A DNA stretch of 64,000 bases from Paenibacillus_Z sp042653205 (GCF_042653205.1 NZ_JBHSHY010000001.1:186001-250000), one strand, 5' to 3'. Counted from the stretch's first letter, positions 51,623-59,937 are shown. The notes: generated by a model not told the origin, from the letters alone. Translations and numbers: made by a program.

Positions 51623-51703
51623 AATATTGTTAGGATATTTATTCGCCGACGATGGCCGGAGCATTCCGGTCTTTACCAAGCCGTATAAGGGGGCTGGCTG
51701 AGC

Positions 51704-52207
51704 ATGACGGAACGCCATGAGGAAGGGAAGGAGCTCGACCTGCGGCTGACGCGCGTCATTCGCAACATGGTGAGCGAGCTGTACGGAAGCCTGGAACGCG
51801 ATATTCGCGGGTACGGTCTCAGCCTGGAGACGTTCCGGATCCTGGAGTTTCTCTACAGCAAAGGACCGCATCCGGTCCAGAAAATAAGCGAAACCTTCGC
51901 GATCCCGAGCGGAAGCATCACTTACGTGGTCGATAAACTGGAGAAGCAGGGCTACGTGGAGCGGCAGCCGATTCCGGACGATCGGCGGAAGACGAATGTC
52001 GCCTTGACCGGGGAGGGCCGGACCTACTTCGATGCGATCTTCCCCCGGCACGCCGCGACCATTACCGACAATCTGTCCGACGCGACGGACGAGGAGAAGC
52101 TCGAGCTGATTCGCGTGCTGAAGAAGATTGGCTATGGCATCAAGCAGCGCAGGACCGCCGCAACCGGCGACGGAACGGCTTCGAACGGATCGCATCACGG
52201 CAATTAA
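51704..52207 (+). CDS. MarR-family transcriptional regulator
   Basis: A 167-residue winged-helix regulator. The DNA-binding part has SLETFRILEFLYSKGPHPVQ, AIPSGSITYVVDKLEKQGYV and ERQPIPDDRRKTNVALTGEG, where the wing D.RR motif is diagnostic. It is co-directional with the luciferase-like monooxygenase 21 bases downstream, the common arrangement for MarR/DUF24-like sensors of electrophiles or aromatic compounds. Promoter with an inverted repeat over its -10 suggests autoregulation. Confidence 0.92.
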   Translation: MTERHEEGKELDLRLTRVIRNMVSELYGSLERDIRGYGLSLETFRILEFLYSKGPHPVQKISETFAIPSGSITYVVDKLEKQGYVERQPIPDDRRKTNVALTGEGRTYFDAIFPRHAATITDNLSDATDEEKLELIRVLKKIGYGIKQRRTAATGDGTASNGSHHGN

Positions 52208-52228
52208 CTAGCATGGGGGGACTTTAAA

Positions 52229-53269
52229 ATGGAAATCGGAATCGATTCTTTTGTGGAAACAACGCCGGACCCGCAGACGGGCCAAATGATGAGCCATGCG
52301 CAGCGATTGCGCGAGGTCGTGGAAGAGATCGTGCTGGCGGATAAGGTCGGCCTGGACATCTTCGGCGTCGGCGAGCATTATCGGAAGGAATTCGCGGACT
52401 CCGCTTCGCCCATGGTGCTGGCGGCAGCGGCGTCCATGACCGAGAACATTCGGCTGACGAGCTCGGTGACGGTGCTCTCCGCGGCGGATCCGGTGCGCGT
52501 CTTCCAGCAATTCGCCACGCTGGACGGCATCTCGAACGGACGGGCGGAGATGATCGTGGGCCGCGGCTCGATGGTCGACGCGTTTCCGCTGTTCGGCTAC
52601 AACCTGGACGATTACGAGCAGCTGTTCGAAGAGAAGCTGGAGCTGCTGCTCCAAATCAGAGACGCCGAGCGCGTCACTTGGAGAGGCGGCCATCGTCCGG
52701 CGTTCACGAATCTGGGGGTGTATCCGCGACCGGTTCAGGATCAGCTGCCGGTCTGGATCGGCAGCGGCGGCAATCCGGAATCGGCCATTCGCGCCGGCGT
52801 GCTCGGCCTGCCGCTCGTGCTGGCGATCATCGGCGGCAATCCGCTGAAGTTCGCGCCGGTCGTGAAGCTTTACAAGGACGCGGCCGCCCGCGCCGGACAC
52901 GATCCGTCGAAGCTGCGCATCGCGCTGCACTCGCTCGGCTTCGTCGCGGAGACGGATTCGCTGGCGGCGGACCTGTTTTACCCGCCGACCAAGGCGTCGA
53001 TGGACTACTTCGGCCGGGAGCGCGGCTGGGGCACCTACAGCCGGGCCTACTTCGACGCCTCGTGCGGCCCCGAAGGCGCCATGTACGTCGGCGATCCCCA
53101 GACGGTGGCCGACAAGATCCTGTTCATGAGCGAGCAGCTCGGATTCTCGCGGTTCTTCCTGCATCTGCCGACCGGCACGATGCCGCACGACCAAGTCATG
53201 AACGCCATTGAACTGATGGGCACCGAGGTCGCGCCGCGCGTTCGCGGGAAGCTCGCCGTTAAGGGCTGA
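52229..53269 (+). CDS. LLM-class flavin-dependent monooxygenase
   Basis: Bacterial luciferase-like TIM-barrel protein of 346 residues, using reduced FMN (or F420 in some members). Features: EIVLADKVGLDIFGVGEHYR, SSVTVLSAADPVRVFQQFAT, RAEMIVGRGSMVDAFPLFGY and QDQLPVWIGSGGNPESAIRA. GGGGGGAC-like purines precede the ATG. It forms a unit with the MarR gene. Such enzymes often oxidise quinones, alkanes or heteroaromatics; the substrate is unknown. Related proteins in Bacillota sit next to redox stress regulators, in line with the TetR cluster that follows. Confidence 0.9.
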   Translation: MEIGIDSFVETTPDPQTGQMMSHAQRLREVVEEIVLADKVGLDIFGVGEHYRKEFADSASPMVLAAAASMTENIRLTSSVTVLSAADPVRVFQQFATLDGISNGRAEMIVGRGSMVDAFPLFGYNLDDYEQLFEEKLELLLQIRDAERVTWRGGHRPAFTNLGVYPRPVQDQLPVWIGSGGNPESAIRAGVLGLPLVLAIIGGNPLKFAPVVKLYKDAAARAGHDPSKLRIALHSLGFVAETDSLAADLFYPPTKASMDYFGRERGWGTYSRAYFDASCGPEGAMYVGDPQTVADKILFMSEQLGFSRFFLHLPTGTMPHDQVMNAIELMGTEVAPRVRGKLAVKG

Positions 53270-53280
53270 AACGGTTTCGC

Positions 53281-53309
53281 TTGACTTTGTACCTACTAAA
53301 AGGTAGACT
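53281..53309 (+). promoter_or_regulatory. Promoter of the TetR gene with operator in the spacer
   Basis: TTGACT (53281-53286) and TAGACT (53304-53309) at 17 bases. The imperfect palindrome TACCTACTAAAAGGTA (53290-53305) fills the spacer. Its reverse complement recurs with two changes at 53917-53932. The -10 lies so close to the ATG (53316) that the transcript may be leaderless. Confidence 0.6.
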
Positions 53310-53315
53310 GCAGCT

Positions 53316-53885
53316 ATGACCAACAACAAAAACACGGCGGAGTTGATTCTCGATACGGCTCAAGCCCTCGTGCAAGAGGTCGGATTCAATGGATTCAGCT
53401 ACGCGCATATCGCAAGCAAGATCGGCATTCGCACGGCGAGCATTCATTACCACTTCCCGAACAAGGAGGATCTGGGGGAAGCGCTCATCGCCAGGTACCA
53501 CAGAGAGTTCCGTGCCGAGATTGCCCGAATCGACGCGGCGTCGTCGAACAACCTAGAGAAGATGCGCAGCTACGTGAAGATCTTCAGCATCCCGGTCGAT
53601 ACGTACTGCACCTGTCTGAGCGTCATGCTGTCTTCCGATCTGGCAACCTTATCGGAGCAGGTCCGCGAGAAGCTGAGCGCGTTCTTCACGTCGAACTTGG
53701 CGTGGGTGGAGCGCGTGCTGGAGGAGGGACGCCGCGAAGGGCATTTACGCTTCGAGGGCGCCGCGGACGTCCGGGCGCATCAGATATTGGCGTCGCTTCA
53801 AGGGGCGCAGCTGCTCGCGAGAACCTTCCGGGACGCGAACCGGTTCGGCATGATCTCTGAGAGCGTCTTATCCGCTTTAACGTAA
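53316..53885 (+). CDS. TetR/AcrR-family regulator (NemR/AcuR-like)
   Basis: A 189-residue repressor. The DNA-binding domain (about 5-55) reads ELILDTAQALVQEVGFNGFS and KIGIRTASIHYHFPNKEDLG; the IHYHFPNKEDL variant is typical of NemR/AcuR-like regulators that sense electrophiles. CTCLSVMLSSDLATL around residues 88-102 includes two Cys residues that could be redox- or electrophile-reactive. No Shine-Dalgarno sequence is visible before the ATG. It controls at least itself and probably the NIPSNAP-to-tautomerase operon, judging by paired operators. Confidence 0.9.
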   Translation: MTNNKNTAELILDTAQALVQEVGFNGFSYAHIASKIGIRTASIHYHFPNKEDLGEALIARYHREFRAEIARIDAASSNNLEKMRSYVKIFSIPVDTYCTCLSVMLSSDLATLSEQVREKLSAFFTSNLAWVERVLEEGRREGHLRFEGAADVRAHQILASLQGAQLLARTFRDANRFGMISESVLSALT

Positions 53886-53916
53886 GGGCGAAGCGGATTC
53901 TTTTTCCTCTTGTATC

Positions 53917-53932
53917 TACCTTTTAATAGATA
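53917..53932 (+). promoter_or_regulatory. Second TetR operator, upstream of the redox operon
   Basis: TACCTTTTAATAGATA is identical at 14 of 16 positions to the reverse complement of the site at 53290-53305. It lies 35 bases before the NIPSNAP gene. Core promoter elements around it are only weak (possible TTTTCC and TAGATA). Confidence 0.6.
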
Positions 53933-53966
53933 GATTTATTAAGGCAACTTGCGATAGGAGGTGAAC

Positions 53967-54296
53967 ATGATGCTGTACGAATTGAGAATCTACGATGTGA
54001 TGCCAGGCAAAATGCCGGCGCTGCTCGACCGGTTTCGCGATTCTGCGATCGGGTTGTTCGAGAAGCACGGCATGACGATCACGCAGTTCTGGCAGGACGC
54101 GGACGAAGCCCGCAACCGGCTGTATTATGTCGTCGAGCATCCCGACATGGAGGCGCGCAACGCGAATTACGAACGATTCCGCAGCGATCCCGAATGGCTC
54201 GAAGTCAGACGGGCATCCGAGCTAGGCGGCCCGCTCATTCAGAAGCAGGAAAGTCTATTCATGCATCAAGCGGCCTTCTTCCGCCGCCAATCCTAA
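53967..54296 (+). CDS. NIPSNAP-family protein
   Basis: A 109-residue ferredoxin-like-fold (dimeric alpha-beta barrel) protein: MLYELRIYDVMPGKMPALLD at the start, then FEKHGMTITQFWQDADEARN and the end segment ELGGPLIQKQESLFMH. ATG 53967 is preceded by AGGAGGTGAA. NIPSNAP proteins are small stress-linked proteins of unclear chemistry. First gene of the run toward the tautomerase and behind the second TetR operator. Confidence 0.88.
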   Translation: MMLYELRIYDVMPGKMPALLDRFRDSAIGLFEKHGMTITQFWQDADEARNRLYYVVEHPDMEARNANYERFRSDPEWLEVRRASELGGPLIQKQESLFMHQAAFFRRQS

Positions 54297-54317
54297 CCAT
54301 AGAATGGAGCAACCAAA

Positions 54318-54857
54318 ATGAAAACATTAGTGATCGTTACGCATCCTAACCTCGAGGCATCCAACTGGAACAAAGCATGGGTGGAGGAGCTGCAGAAGCA
54401 GCCCGACATCACGATCCACGACCTGTATAAGGAATACCCGGACGAGAACATCGACGTGCAGCGGGAGCAGCGGCTCGTCGAAGCGCATGACCGGATTATT
54501 TTCCAATACCCGCTGTACTGGTACAGCACGCCTCCGCTGCTCAAGAAATGGTTCGACGCCGTGCTCTTGTACAATTGGGCATACGGTCCGGAGGCGACCA
54601 AGACGACCGGCAAGCAAATCGGGGTCGCGATCTCGACATACGGCACGGCGGAATCGTACCAGCCGACAGGCTCCAACCGGTATACGCTGGATCAGATCCT
54701 GGCGCCGGTTCAAGCGCTGGCCCGGTTCATCAGCGCCGTCTATCTGCCGCACTTCGCGGTGAACGACACGTCCGACGTGACGCCGGAACGCCTCGCGCAA
54801 AGCAGCAAGGACTATGTGCGTCATCTGAACACCGTTCAACCGTTGGTGGAGGCGTAA
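54318..54857 (+). CDS. NAD(P)H:quinone oxidoreductase-like flavoprotein
   Basis: Flavodoxin-fold protein of 179 residues of the NQO/KefF/MdaB type. The flavin-binding start is VIVTHPNLEASNWNKAW; the second flavin region is FQYPLYWYSTPPLLKKWFDA, and STYGTAESYQPTGSNRYT the third. These enzymes reduce quinones by two electrons, avoiding semiquinone radicals. It starts 21 bases after the NIPSNAP gene and is followed after one base by the DsbA-like gene, so it is part of a stress operon. Confidence 0.92.
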   Translation: MKTLVIVTHPNLEASNWNKAWVEELQKQPDITIHDLYKEYPDENIDVQREQRLVEAHDRIIFQYPLYWYSTPPLLKKWFDAVLLYNWAYGPEATKTTGKQIGVAISTYGTAESYQPTGSNRYTLDQILAPVQALARFISAVYLPHFAVNDTSDVTPERLAQSSKDYVRHLNTVQPLVEA

Positions 54858-54858
54858 C

Positions 54859-55494
54859 ATGAACGATAACGTAACGATCGACGTCTATCTGGATACCGTC
54901 TGCCCCTGGTGCCGCATGGGAACGGCAAGCCTGCGCGCCGCGCTCGAGATGCTGCCCGAAGGCAAGACCGCCACGATCCGCTATCATGCCTTTCAGTTGA
55001 ACCCCGGCATCCGCCCGGAAGGCGAGGACTACCGTAAGATCATGATCGGCCGGCTGGGCGGGACGGCGCAGTTCGAAGCGCGAATGAAGCAATACAACGA
55101 GACCGGCGCGCATTTCGGCTTAACGTACAACATGGACCTGGTGAAGGTTACGCCGAACACGACGCTGTCGCATCAATTGATCGCCTTGACGCCGCCTGAG
55201 CTGCAATCGGAATTGATCGAACGTCTGTTTACAGCGTATTTCGAACAGGGCGTTAACCTCGGCGACGCGGATGAGCTTGCGGCGATCGCGGCCGCGTCCG
55301 GCGTGACGGACGATCCCGCCACCCTCAAGAACCGGCTGCTGCAGGGCGAAGGACTGGACCACGTGGAAGAAGGGCAGCGCAGCGCGCAGAAGCTCGGCAT
55401 TCGAGGCGTGCCGTACTATATCATCAACGAACGGACGGCCTTAACGGGCCTGCAGTCGCCCGCCGACCTGGTTCGCGCCATCGGGCGGCACTAA
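54859..55494 (+). CDS. DsbA/FrnE-like thioredoxin-fold oxidoreductase
   Basis: A 211-residue cytoplasmic DsbA-family protein. The active-site CPWC motif is at residues 15-18 (LDTVCPWCRMG), and the cis-Pro loop is GIRGVPYYIINERTALTGLQ. No signal peptide. FrnE-like proteins act in oxidative stress or in polyketide pathways as disulfide oxidoreductases; here the neighbours (quinone reductase-like, tautomerase, TetR) favour stress. Spacing to the upstream gene is one base. Confidence 0.92.
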   Translation: MNDNVTIDVYLDTVCPWCRMGTASLRAALEMLPEGKTATIRYHAFQLNPGIRPEGEDYRKIMIGRLGGTAQFEARMKQYNETGAHFGLTYNMDLVKVTPNTTLSHQLIALTPPELQSELIERLFTAYFEQGVNLGDADELAAIAAASGVTDDPATLKNRLLQGEGLDHVEEGQRSAQKLGIRGVPYYIINERTALTGLQSPADLVRAIGRH

Positions 55495-55501
55495 GCTAAG
55501 C

Positions 55502-55536
55502 AGCCGGAATAGCCGGAACAACCGGAACAGCCGCGA
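55502..55536 (+). repeat. Short 9-bp tandem repeat
   Basis: AGCCGGAAT, AGCCGGAAC and AACCGGAAC follow each other directly from 55502, with a fourth degenerate copy, in the gap between the DsbA-like and tautomerase genes. Confidence 0.7.
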
Positions 55537-55624
55537 ACCGCCGCCTTCGGACGCGGCAAGCATGGAAACCCGCTCTTCAACCATACTAATCCTAACTTTC
55601 ACCAAGCGAATGGAGGATATTTAC

Positions 55625-55873
55625 ATGCCGATCGTTACGATTCAAGTCACCCGCGAAGGCACGACGCCAGACCGCGATTCCGTTACGGCGGAGGAGAAGG
55701 CCGCGCTTATCAAAGGCGTCAGCGAATTGCTGCGCGACGTCCTGAACAAGCCGATGGAGTCGACGTTCGTCGTCATCGAAGAGGTCGACACCGACAATTG
55801 GGGCTGGGGAGGACTCCCCGCGCTGGAATACCGGCGGAAGCTCGCCGCTAAGAAGCAAACGGGCGAAGGCTGA
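55625..55873 (+). CDS. 4-oxalocrotonate tautomerase-family protein
   Basis: An 82-residue tautomerase. After Met removal the catalytic Pro is N-terminal (MPIVTIQVTREG). The family pattern continues with KAALIKGVSELLRDVLNKPM, STFVVIEEVDTDNWGWGG and a basic tail. GGAGG lies eight bases before the ATG. It is slightly longer than the 60-70 residue classical members. It probably belongs to the TetR-controlled unit, although 130 bases separate it from the DsbA-like gene. A strong terminator follows. Confidence 0.92.
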   Translation: MPIVTIQVTREGTTPDRDSVTAEEKAALIKGVSELLRDVLNKPMESTFVVIEEVDTDNWGWGGLPALEYRRKLAAKKQTGEG

Positions 55874-55950
55874 TCCGCACCTGCGCCGCATACACCATCG
55901 GACCGCTCGTTCAAGCCCGCCTCACGGCCGCTAGCCGGCCAAGCTCGCAG

Positions 55951-55984
55951 AAAGTCCGCGCTCAGCGCGGGCTTTTTATTTTTT
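55951..55984 (+). terminator. Terminator of the redox operon
   Basis: An 11-bp stem (55951-55961 with 55965-55975, one G-U), TCA loop and TTTTTATTTTTT tail. Confidence 0.92.
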
Positions 55985-56166
55985 CGGCGCTGCCGGTTCT
56001 ATTCCGGAAATGCCGCCCGATTCGGGCGAATCGCCGGCCGGCTCGGCCGGCGGCGGCACCGGCTTGCCCTAGGCACGTGCACCTGAAACCGGCATATAGT
56101 ATAGAGGCATCGAGTTAGGCGCTTATAAGGCTCACGCGCAATGAGAGTCAAAAACGAGGTGGGACG

Positions 56167-58341
56167 ATGCAAACCTGCGAAATCGCGTATTTCTCGGCGG
56201 AGTTCGGACTTGATGAATCCTTACCGATTTATTCGGGCGGTCTTGGCATATTGGCAGGCGATCATATTAAGGCAGCGGCGGACTTGAACATAGCGCTTAC
56301 GGGCGTCGGCATATTTTACGGCAATGGGTATTTTCAGCAGCGCATCGACGAAAGCGGCGCGCAGCAGCATCTCTATCCGGCGGTCGACCCGGAGGCCAGC
56401 GTCTATCCGGTTCGGCTCGTGGAGGACGATGACGGGCGGCCGCTCCTCGTCGAAGTGCCGCTGGGCGGCAGGAAAGTGCGGGCCAAGGCGTGGGCCGTGC
56501 GGCTCGGCTCCGTCTCGCTCTACCTGCTGAGCACGGACGTCGAAGCGAACGACGAGGCGGACCGGCGGTTAACCGACACGCTGTATCCCGGCGATCACGA
56601 CATCCGGATCAGTCAAGAGATGCTCCTCGGCATCGGCGGCACGAGGCTGCTCGCGGCGCTCGGCATCCGGCCGGACGTCTGGCATATGAACGAAGGGCAT
56701 TGCGCGTTTCTGACGCTCGAACGCATCCGAATGTTATCCGCGGAAGGCATGCCGTTCGAGACGGCGCTTGAAGCGGTCAAGGCCAGCACCGTCTTTACGA
56801 CGCATACGCCGGTCCCGGCCGGGCACGACGTCTTCTCCCTCGAGCAGATGGACCGTTACTTCGGCGACTATTACTGGCAGCTCGGCACGGACCGCGAGCG
56901 CATCCTGTCGCTCGGCCGCGCGGACGGCGCGTTCAACATGACGCGGCTCGCCTGCAGCACCTCGTCGAAGGTGAACGGCGTAAGCAAGCTGCACGGCGAC
57001 GTCACGCGGGAGCTGTTCCGCCGGTGGATGCCGCATATTCCGAAGCCGGACATTCCCGTCGATTCGGTCACGAACGGCATCCATATCGGGACATGGCTGG
57101 CTCCCGGCATGAAGGAGCTGTTCGACCGCTATCTGCCGTCCGGCTGGACCGCGCGGACCGCGGATCCCGAGGCTTGGCAAGCCGTCCGGCATATTCCGCA
57201 GCAAGAGCTGTGGCAGGCGCATCTGCAGGCGAAAGCGAACCTCATCGCGGCCTTCGGCCTGCCGCTTGACGCGTCCGGGGAAGGGCCGCTGATCATCGGG
57301 TTCGCCAGGCGGTTCGCGACGTATAAGCGGGCGCTGCTGATCTTCAGCGACCCGGATCGGCTCGCCCGCCTGCTCGGCGACGAGCGGCGTCCGGTGTGTC
57401 TCGTGTTCGCCGGCAAGGCGCATCCCGCCGACGGACCGGGGCAGGAGCTGATCCGCGCCATCGCGCGCTTGTCGCGGGAGGAACGGTTCAAGGGCCGCGT
57501 CCACCTGATCGAGAATTACGCGATGGACCGCGCGAAGAAGCTCGTGCAAGGCGTCGACGTCTGGCTGAACACGCCGACGAAACCGATGGAAGCAAGCGGC
57601 ACGAGCGGGCAAAAGGCCGCGCTAAACGGCGTGATCAACTGCAGCGTTCTGGACGGCTGGTGGGTCGAGGGGTATAACGGGCGGAACGGCTGGGCGATCG
57701 AGAGCGCGGCGGAAGCCGACGCGGAGCTGCAGTCGATCCGGGACAGCGAGGCGCTCTACCGGCTGCTCGAGGAAGAGATCGTGCCGCTCTATTACAAGCG
57801 GGGCGACCGGAAGATCCCGATGGAATGGGTCCACGTGATGAAGGAGTCGATCTGTTCGCTCGCGCCCGTCTTCAATACCCATCGAATGCTCGACGAATAC
57901 CGGCGCCGCGTATACGAACCCGCAAGCGCGAGGGGCATACGGTTCGCCGCGGACGGGTTCGAGGTCGCGTCGAGAGTGGCCGCCTTCAAGCAATTCATCC
58001 GCAGCGAGTGGGCGGGGGTTGAGGTCCGGAAAGTCGAGCTGCTGGCCGACAACAGCAGCCGGATCGGTCTGAACAAATCGGCGTTCCGGGCCGAAATCGG
58101 ACTCGGCGCGATCTGGCACAAGGACGTCCGCGTGGAGGCGGTCGGCTCCGACGGCCGCCAGGGCATCTGGAAAGCGAAACTGGAGCCGGTTCAGCAGCTG
58201 GCCAAGGGCGTCTACATCTACGAGGGATCGAGTCCCGACGGATCAATCGACCTCTGGAAGGCGAACGTCAACGTGCGGGTCACACCGGTCAGCCCGGATT
58301 TCGCCAATGAGTTCGAGATGGAGCTATCCGCCTGGGGATAG
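56167..58341 (+). CDS. glgP: Alpha-glucan phosphorylase (GT35, MalP/GlgP type)
   Basis: A 724-residue GT35 enzyme that releases glucose-1-phosphate from alpha-glucans. The N-terminus reads EIAYFSAEFGLDESLPIYSG, typical of the short prokaryotic branch. WHMNEGHCAF and FTTHTPVPAGHDVF are substrate-site segments. The PLP-binding Lys is Lys483 in EASGTSGQKAALNG, followed by DGWWVEGYNGRNGWAI. A C-terminal domain of about 90 residues (from 640) resembles the extra beta domain found in this branch. GAGGTGGGACG precedes the ATG. Monocistronic; no glycogen synthesis genes are adjacent. Probably acts in glycogen or maltodextrin use. Confidence 0.93.
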   Translation: MQTCEIAYFSAEFGLDESLPIYSGGLGILAGDHIKAAADLNIALTGVGIFYGNGYFQQRIDESGAQQHLYPAVDPEASVYPVRLVEDDDGRPLLVEVPLGGRKVRAKAWAVRLGSVSLYLLSTDVEANDEADRRLTDTLYPGDHDIRISQEMLLGIGGTRLLAALGIRPDVWHMNEGHCAFLTLERIRMLSAEGMPFETALEAVKASTVFTTHTPVPAGHDVFSLEQMDRYFGDYYWQLGTDRERILSLGRADGAFNMTRLACSTSSKVNGVSKLHGDVTRELFRRWMPHIPKPDIPVDSVTNGIHIGTWLAPGMKELFDRYLPSGWTARTADPEAWQAVRHIPQQELWQAHLQAKANLIAAFGLPLDASGEGPLIIGFARRFATYKRALLIFSDPDRLARLLGDERRPVCLVFAGKAHPADGPGQELIRAIARLSREERFKGRVHLIENYAMDRAKKLVQGVDVWLNTPTKPMEASGTSGQKAALNGVINCSVLDGWWVEGYNGRNGWAIESAAEADAELQSIRDSEALYRLLEEEIVPLYYKRGDRKIPMEWVHVMKESICSLAPVFNTHRMLDEYRRRVYEPASARGIRFAADGFEVASRVAAFKQFIRSEWAGVEVRKVELLADNSSRIGLNKSAFRAEIGLGAIWHKDVRVEAVGSDGRQGIWKAKLEPVQQLAKGVYIYEGSSPDGSIDLWKANVNVRVTPVSPDFANEFEMELSAWG

Positions 58342-58437
58342 ATCGATTCGCTATTCTTGAACGGCGAGGATAGAGAGGCACGCGCGATGGATATTGTTTC
58401 CCCATGCTGCGACCTCGTATACCGCGCTCAGCGCCAG

Positions 58438-58510
58438 AGAGCGCCTTCACGACGGAGGCCGGCATCCCGCCGTCTTCCATCGCGGGAAGGCGCTCTTCTG
58501 GGAGCTTTTT
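58438..58510 (+). terminator. Probable composite terminator after the phosphorylase gene
   Basis: An 11-bp outer stem (58438-58448 with 58486-58496) encloses a smaller hairpin, and a GCTC...GAGC hairpin with TTTTT follows (58491-58510). Confidence 0.5.
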
Positions 58511-58551
58511 ACCGACTGTTCGCGCTCGTCCGCATGCGGCAGGCCCGTTTC

Positions 58552-58580
58552 TTGACCAATCGTTCCCGACATGCTACATT
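58552..58580 (+). promoter_or_regulatory. Promoter of the third TetR gene
   Basis: TTGACC (58552-58557) and TACATT (58575-58580) at 17 bases, 27 bases before the ATG. Confidence 0.65.
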
Positions 58581-58607
58581 GGCTTCAACGGAAGGGGGAC
58601 GAGCGCA

Positions 58608-59183
58608 ATGGCACGGACTAAGGAATTCGATCAAGACGCCGTCATGGACAAGGCGATGCGGCTTTTCTGGGAGCGGGGCTACGAGAAGACATCCATGAAG
58701 GATCTGGTCACGCACATGGGGATTCATAAAGGAAGCATGTATGACACCTTCGGCGATAAGCAATCCTTGTACTTTAAAGCCTTGGACCGCTACAGCGACA
58801 AGGCCGAGCAGACCTTGCTGAGCCGCATCGCGGAGACTCAAACCGCGAAGGCAGCCATCCGGATGCTGCTGGAATGGACCATCCAAGAGGGGAATCCGTC
58901 CCCGAACGGCTGCTTCATCGTCAATACCGCGGTCGAGCTGGCCAAGCACGATCCGGAAGCGAAGGACCGGGTACTCCGGAACTGGGATCGAACGGAGCAG
59001 TGGTTCCGCGAGCTGGTCGCGCGAGGCCAGCGATCGGGCGAAATCGGCGGCGCGCTGAGCGCCGAAGCGCTGGCATCCTCCCTAATGAACGCCTACATCG
59101 GCCTGACTGTCATGGCGAAAACGGTAACGGACCGCGCGAAATTACGCACGATCATCGACACGCATATGAAGCTGCTGGACTAA
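58608..59183 (+). CDS. TetR/AcrR-family transcriptional regulator
   Basis: A 191-residue regulator with the DNA-binding segment DAVMDKAMRLFWERGYEKTS and THMGIHKGSMYDTFGDKQSL. The C-terminal NGCFIVNTAVELAKHDPEAK is characteristic of the YxaF/ComR-like subgroup, which often represses oxidoreductases. The ATG 58608 has GGGGGAC upstream; an upstream in-frame extension is without a ribosome site and unlike the family. No obvious target gene is next to it; it is monocistronic between its own promoter and a strong terminator. Confidence 0.9.
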   Translation: MARTKEFDQDAVMDKAMRLFWERGYEKTSMKDLVTHMGIHKGSMYDTFGDKQSLYFKALDRYSDKAEQTLLSRIAETQTAKAAIRMLLEWTIQEGNPSPNGCFIVNTAVELAKHDPEAKDRVLRNWDRTEQWFRELVARGQRSGEIGGALSAEALASSLMNAYIGLTVMAKTVTDRAKLRTIIDTHMKLLD

Positions 59184-59231
59184 TCCGTACGTGATCCCGA
59201 GTCGGACGAGCCCGCTTCCGCATGTCAAGGG

Positions 59232-59266
59232 AAAAGGATCATGGCCTTTAGCCGTGATCCTTTTTT
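59232..59266 (+). terminator. Terminator of the third TetR gene
   Basis: A 12-bp stem (59234-59245 with 59251-59262, one wobble) with a five-base loop and TTTTTT tail. Confidence 0.88.
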
Positions 59267-59268
59267 GG

Positions 59269-59294
59269 GTGTAAATCGCCGGCCTTCCGGGTAA
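59269..59294 (+). promoter_or_regulatory. Possible SigB-like promoter of the YjgB-like gene
   Basis: GTGTAA (59269-59274), 14 bases, GGGTAA (59289-59294), close to the Bacillus SigB consensus GTTTAA-N12/14-GGGTAT. Located about 60 bases before the gene. I recall B. subtilis yjgB as a general stress gene. Tentative. Confidence 0.4.
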
Positions 59295-59355
59295 ATTATC
59301 GGGGATGAGTACGAATTTCTCGAAATTCAACTCAGAACCGAGCGCCGGAGGGATC

Positions 59356-59937
59356 ATGATGAAAAAATACTGGACAATGATCGCGTTATTCGGAATGCTA
59401 TCGAGCATCATCGCGGCAACCGCAACAGCCGCGCAGGCCGATGCCCGCGAAGCGGCCGGGAAGATCCGGCAGCTCAGCGCGAGCGACGCGGCGATGGCGC
59501 TGAAGGCGTTGAACAGCTTCTATAAACCTGCGCTGGCGGGTCAATTCCCGGGCGGTGCGAGGGGGCTTGTCATCGGAACCAGCACGCGGCAAAACGTCAT
59601 CGCCAAGCTCGGCCAGCCGGATAAGAAGCGAACGGACGCGGACGGGTTCGACTTGTATCACGCGGAGATGGGGCATCCCGGCTATGCCATCGCCTACAAG
59701 CTGAACAAGGTTCGGGAGATGCGCTACTTTGGTACCCAGGTCGAACGGCAGACGAATATCGGCGGGATCTCGAAGCAGCTGCTGTTCCGGCAATGGGGAA
59801 AGCCTTCGGGTTCGGTCGTCATCCGGAACGGTTCGCTGGTGCAGCAAAAAATCACCTACAACCGCGGCAAGTTCAAGCTTTCGTTCGTCTTCAACAGCAG
59901 CACGAACCTCGACCATATCAATCTGCTGAAGCGTTAA
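59356..59937 (+). CDS. YjgB-like secreted protein (DUF4309)
   Basis: A 193-residue exported protein. The signal peptide (about 1-28) ends ATATAAQADA. The mature part matches the DUF4309/YjgB pattern: ALNSFYKPALAGQFPGGARG, LVIGTSTRQNVIAKLGQPDK, DLYHAEMGHPGYAIAYKLNK and RYFGTQVERQTNIGGISKQ. CGGAGGG precedes the ATG. Function unknown; the B. subtilis relative is classed as a general stress protein, in line with the SigB-like element upstream. Confidence 0.88.
   Translation: MMKKYWTMIALFGMLSSIIAATATAAQADAREAAGKIRQLSASDAAMALKALNSFYKPALAGQFPGGARGLVIGTSTRQNVIAKLGQPDKKRTDADGFDLYHAEMGHPGYAIAYKLNKVREMRYFGTQVERQTNIGGISKQLLFRQWGKPSGSVVIRNGSLVQQKITYNRGKFKLSFVFNSSTNLDHINLLKR

Larger units (their letters stand above)
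51332..51703 (+). other. Intergenic region: hairpin and MarR promoter
   Basis: 372 bases with a perfect 22-bp inverted repeat (51424-51472) after the DinB gene, and an AT-rich segment (51578-51645) with the promoter and likely operator of the MarR gene. No gene seen in it. Confidence 0.6.

Noticed and set aside
53281..53310. Palindrome before the TetR gene as a terminator for the monooxygenase gene
   Set aside because: Arms are only five bases, no T-tract follows, and the sequence recurs as an operator downstream.
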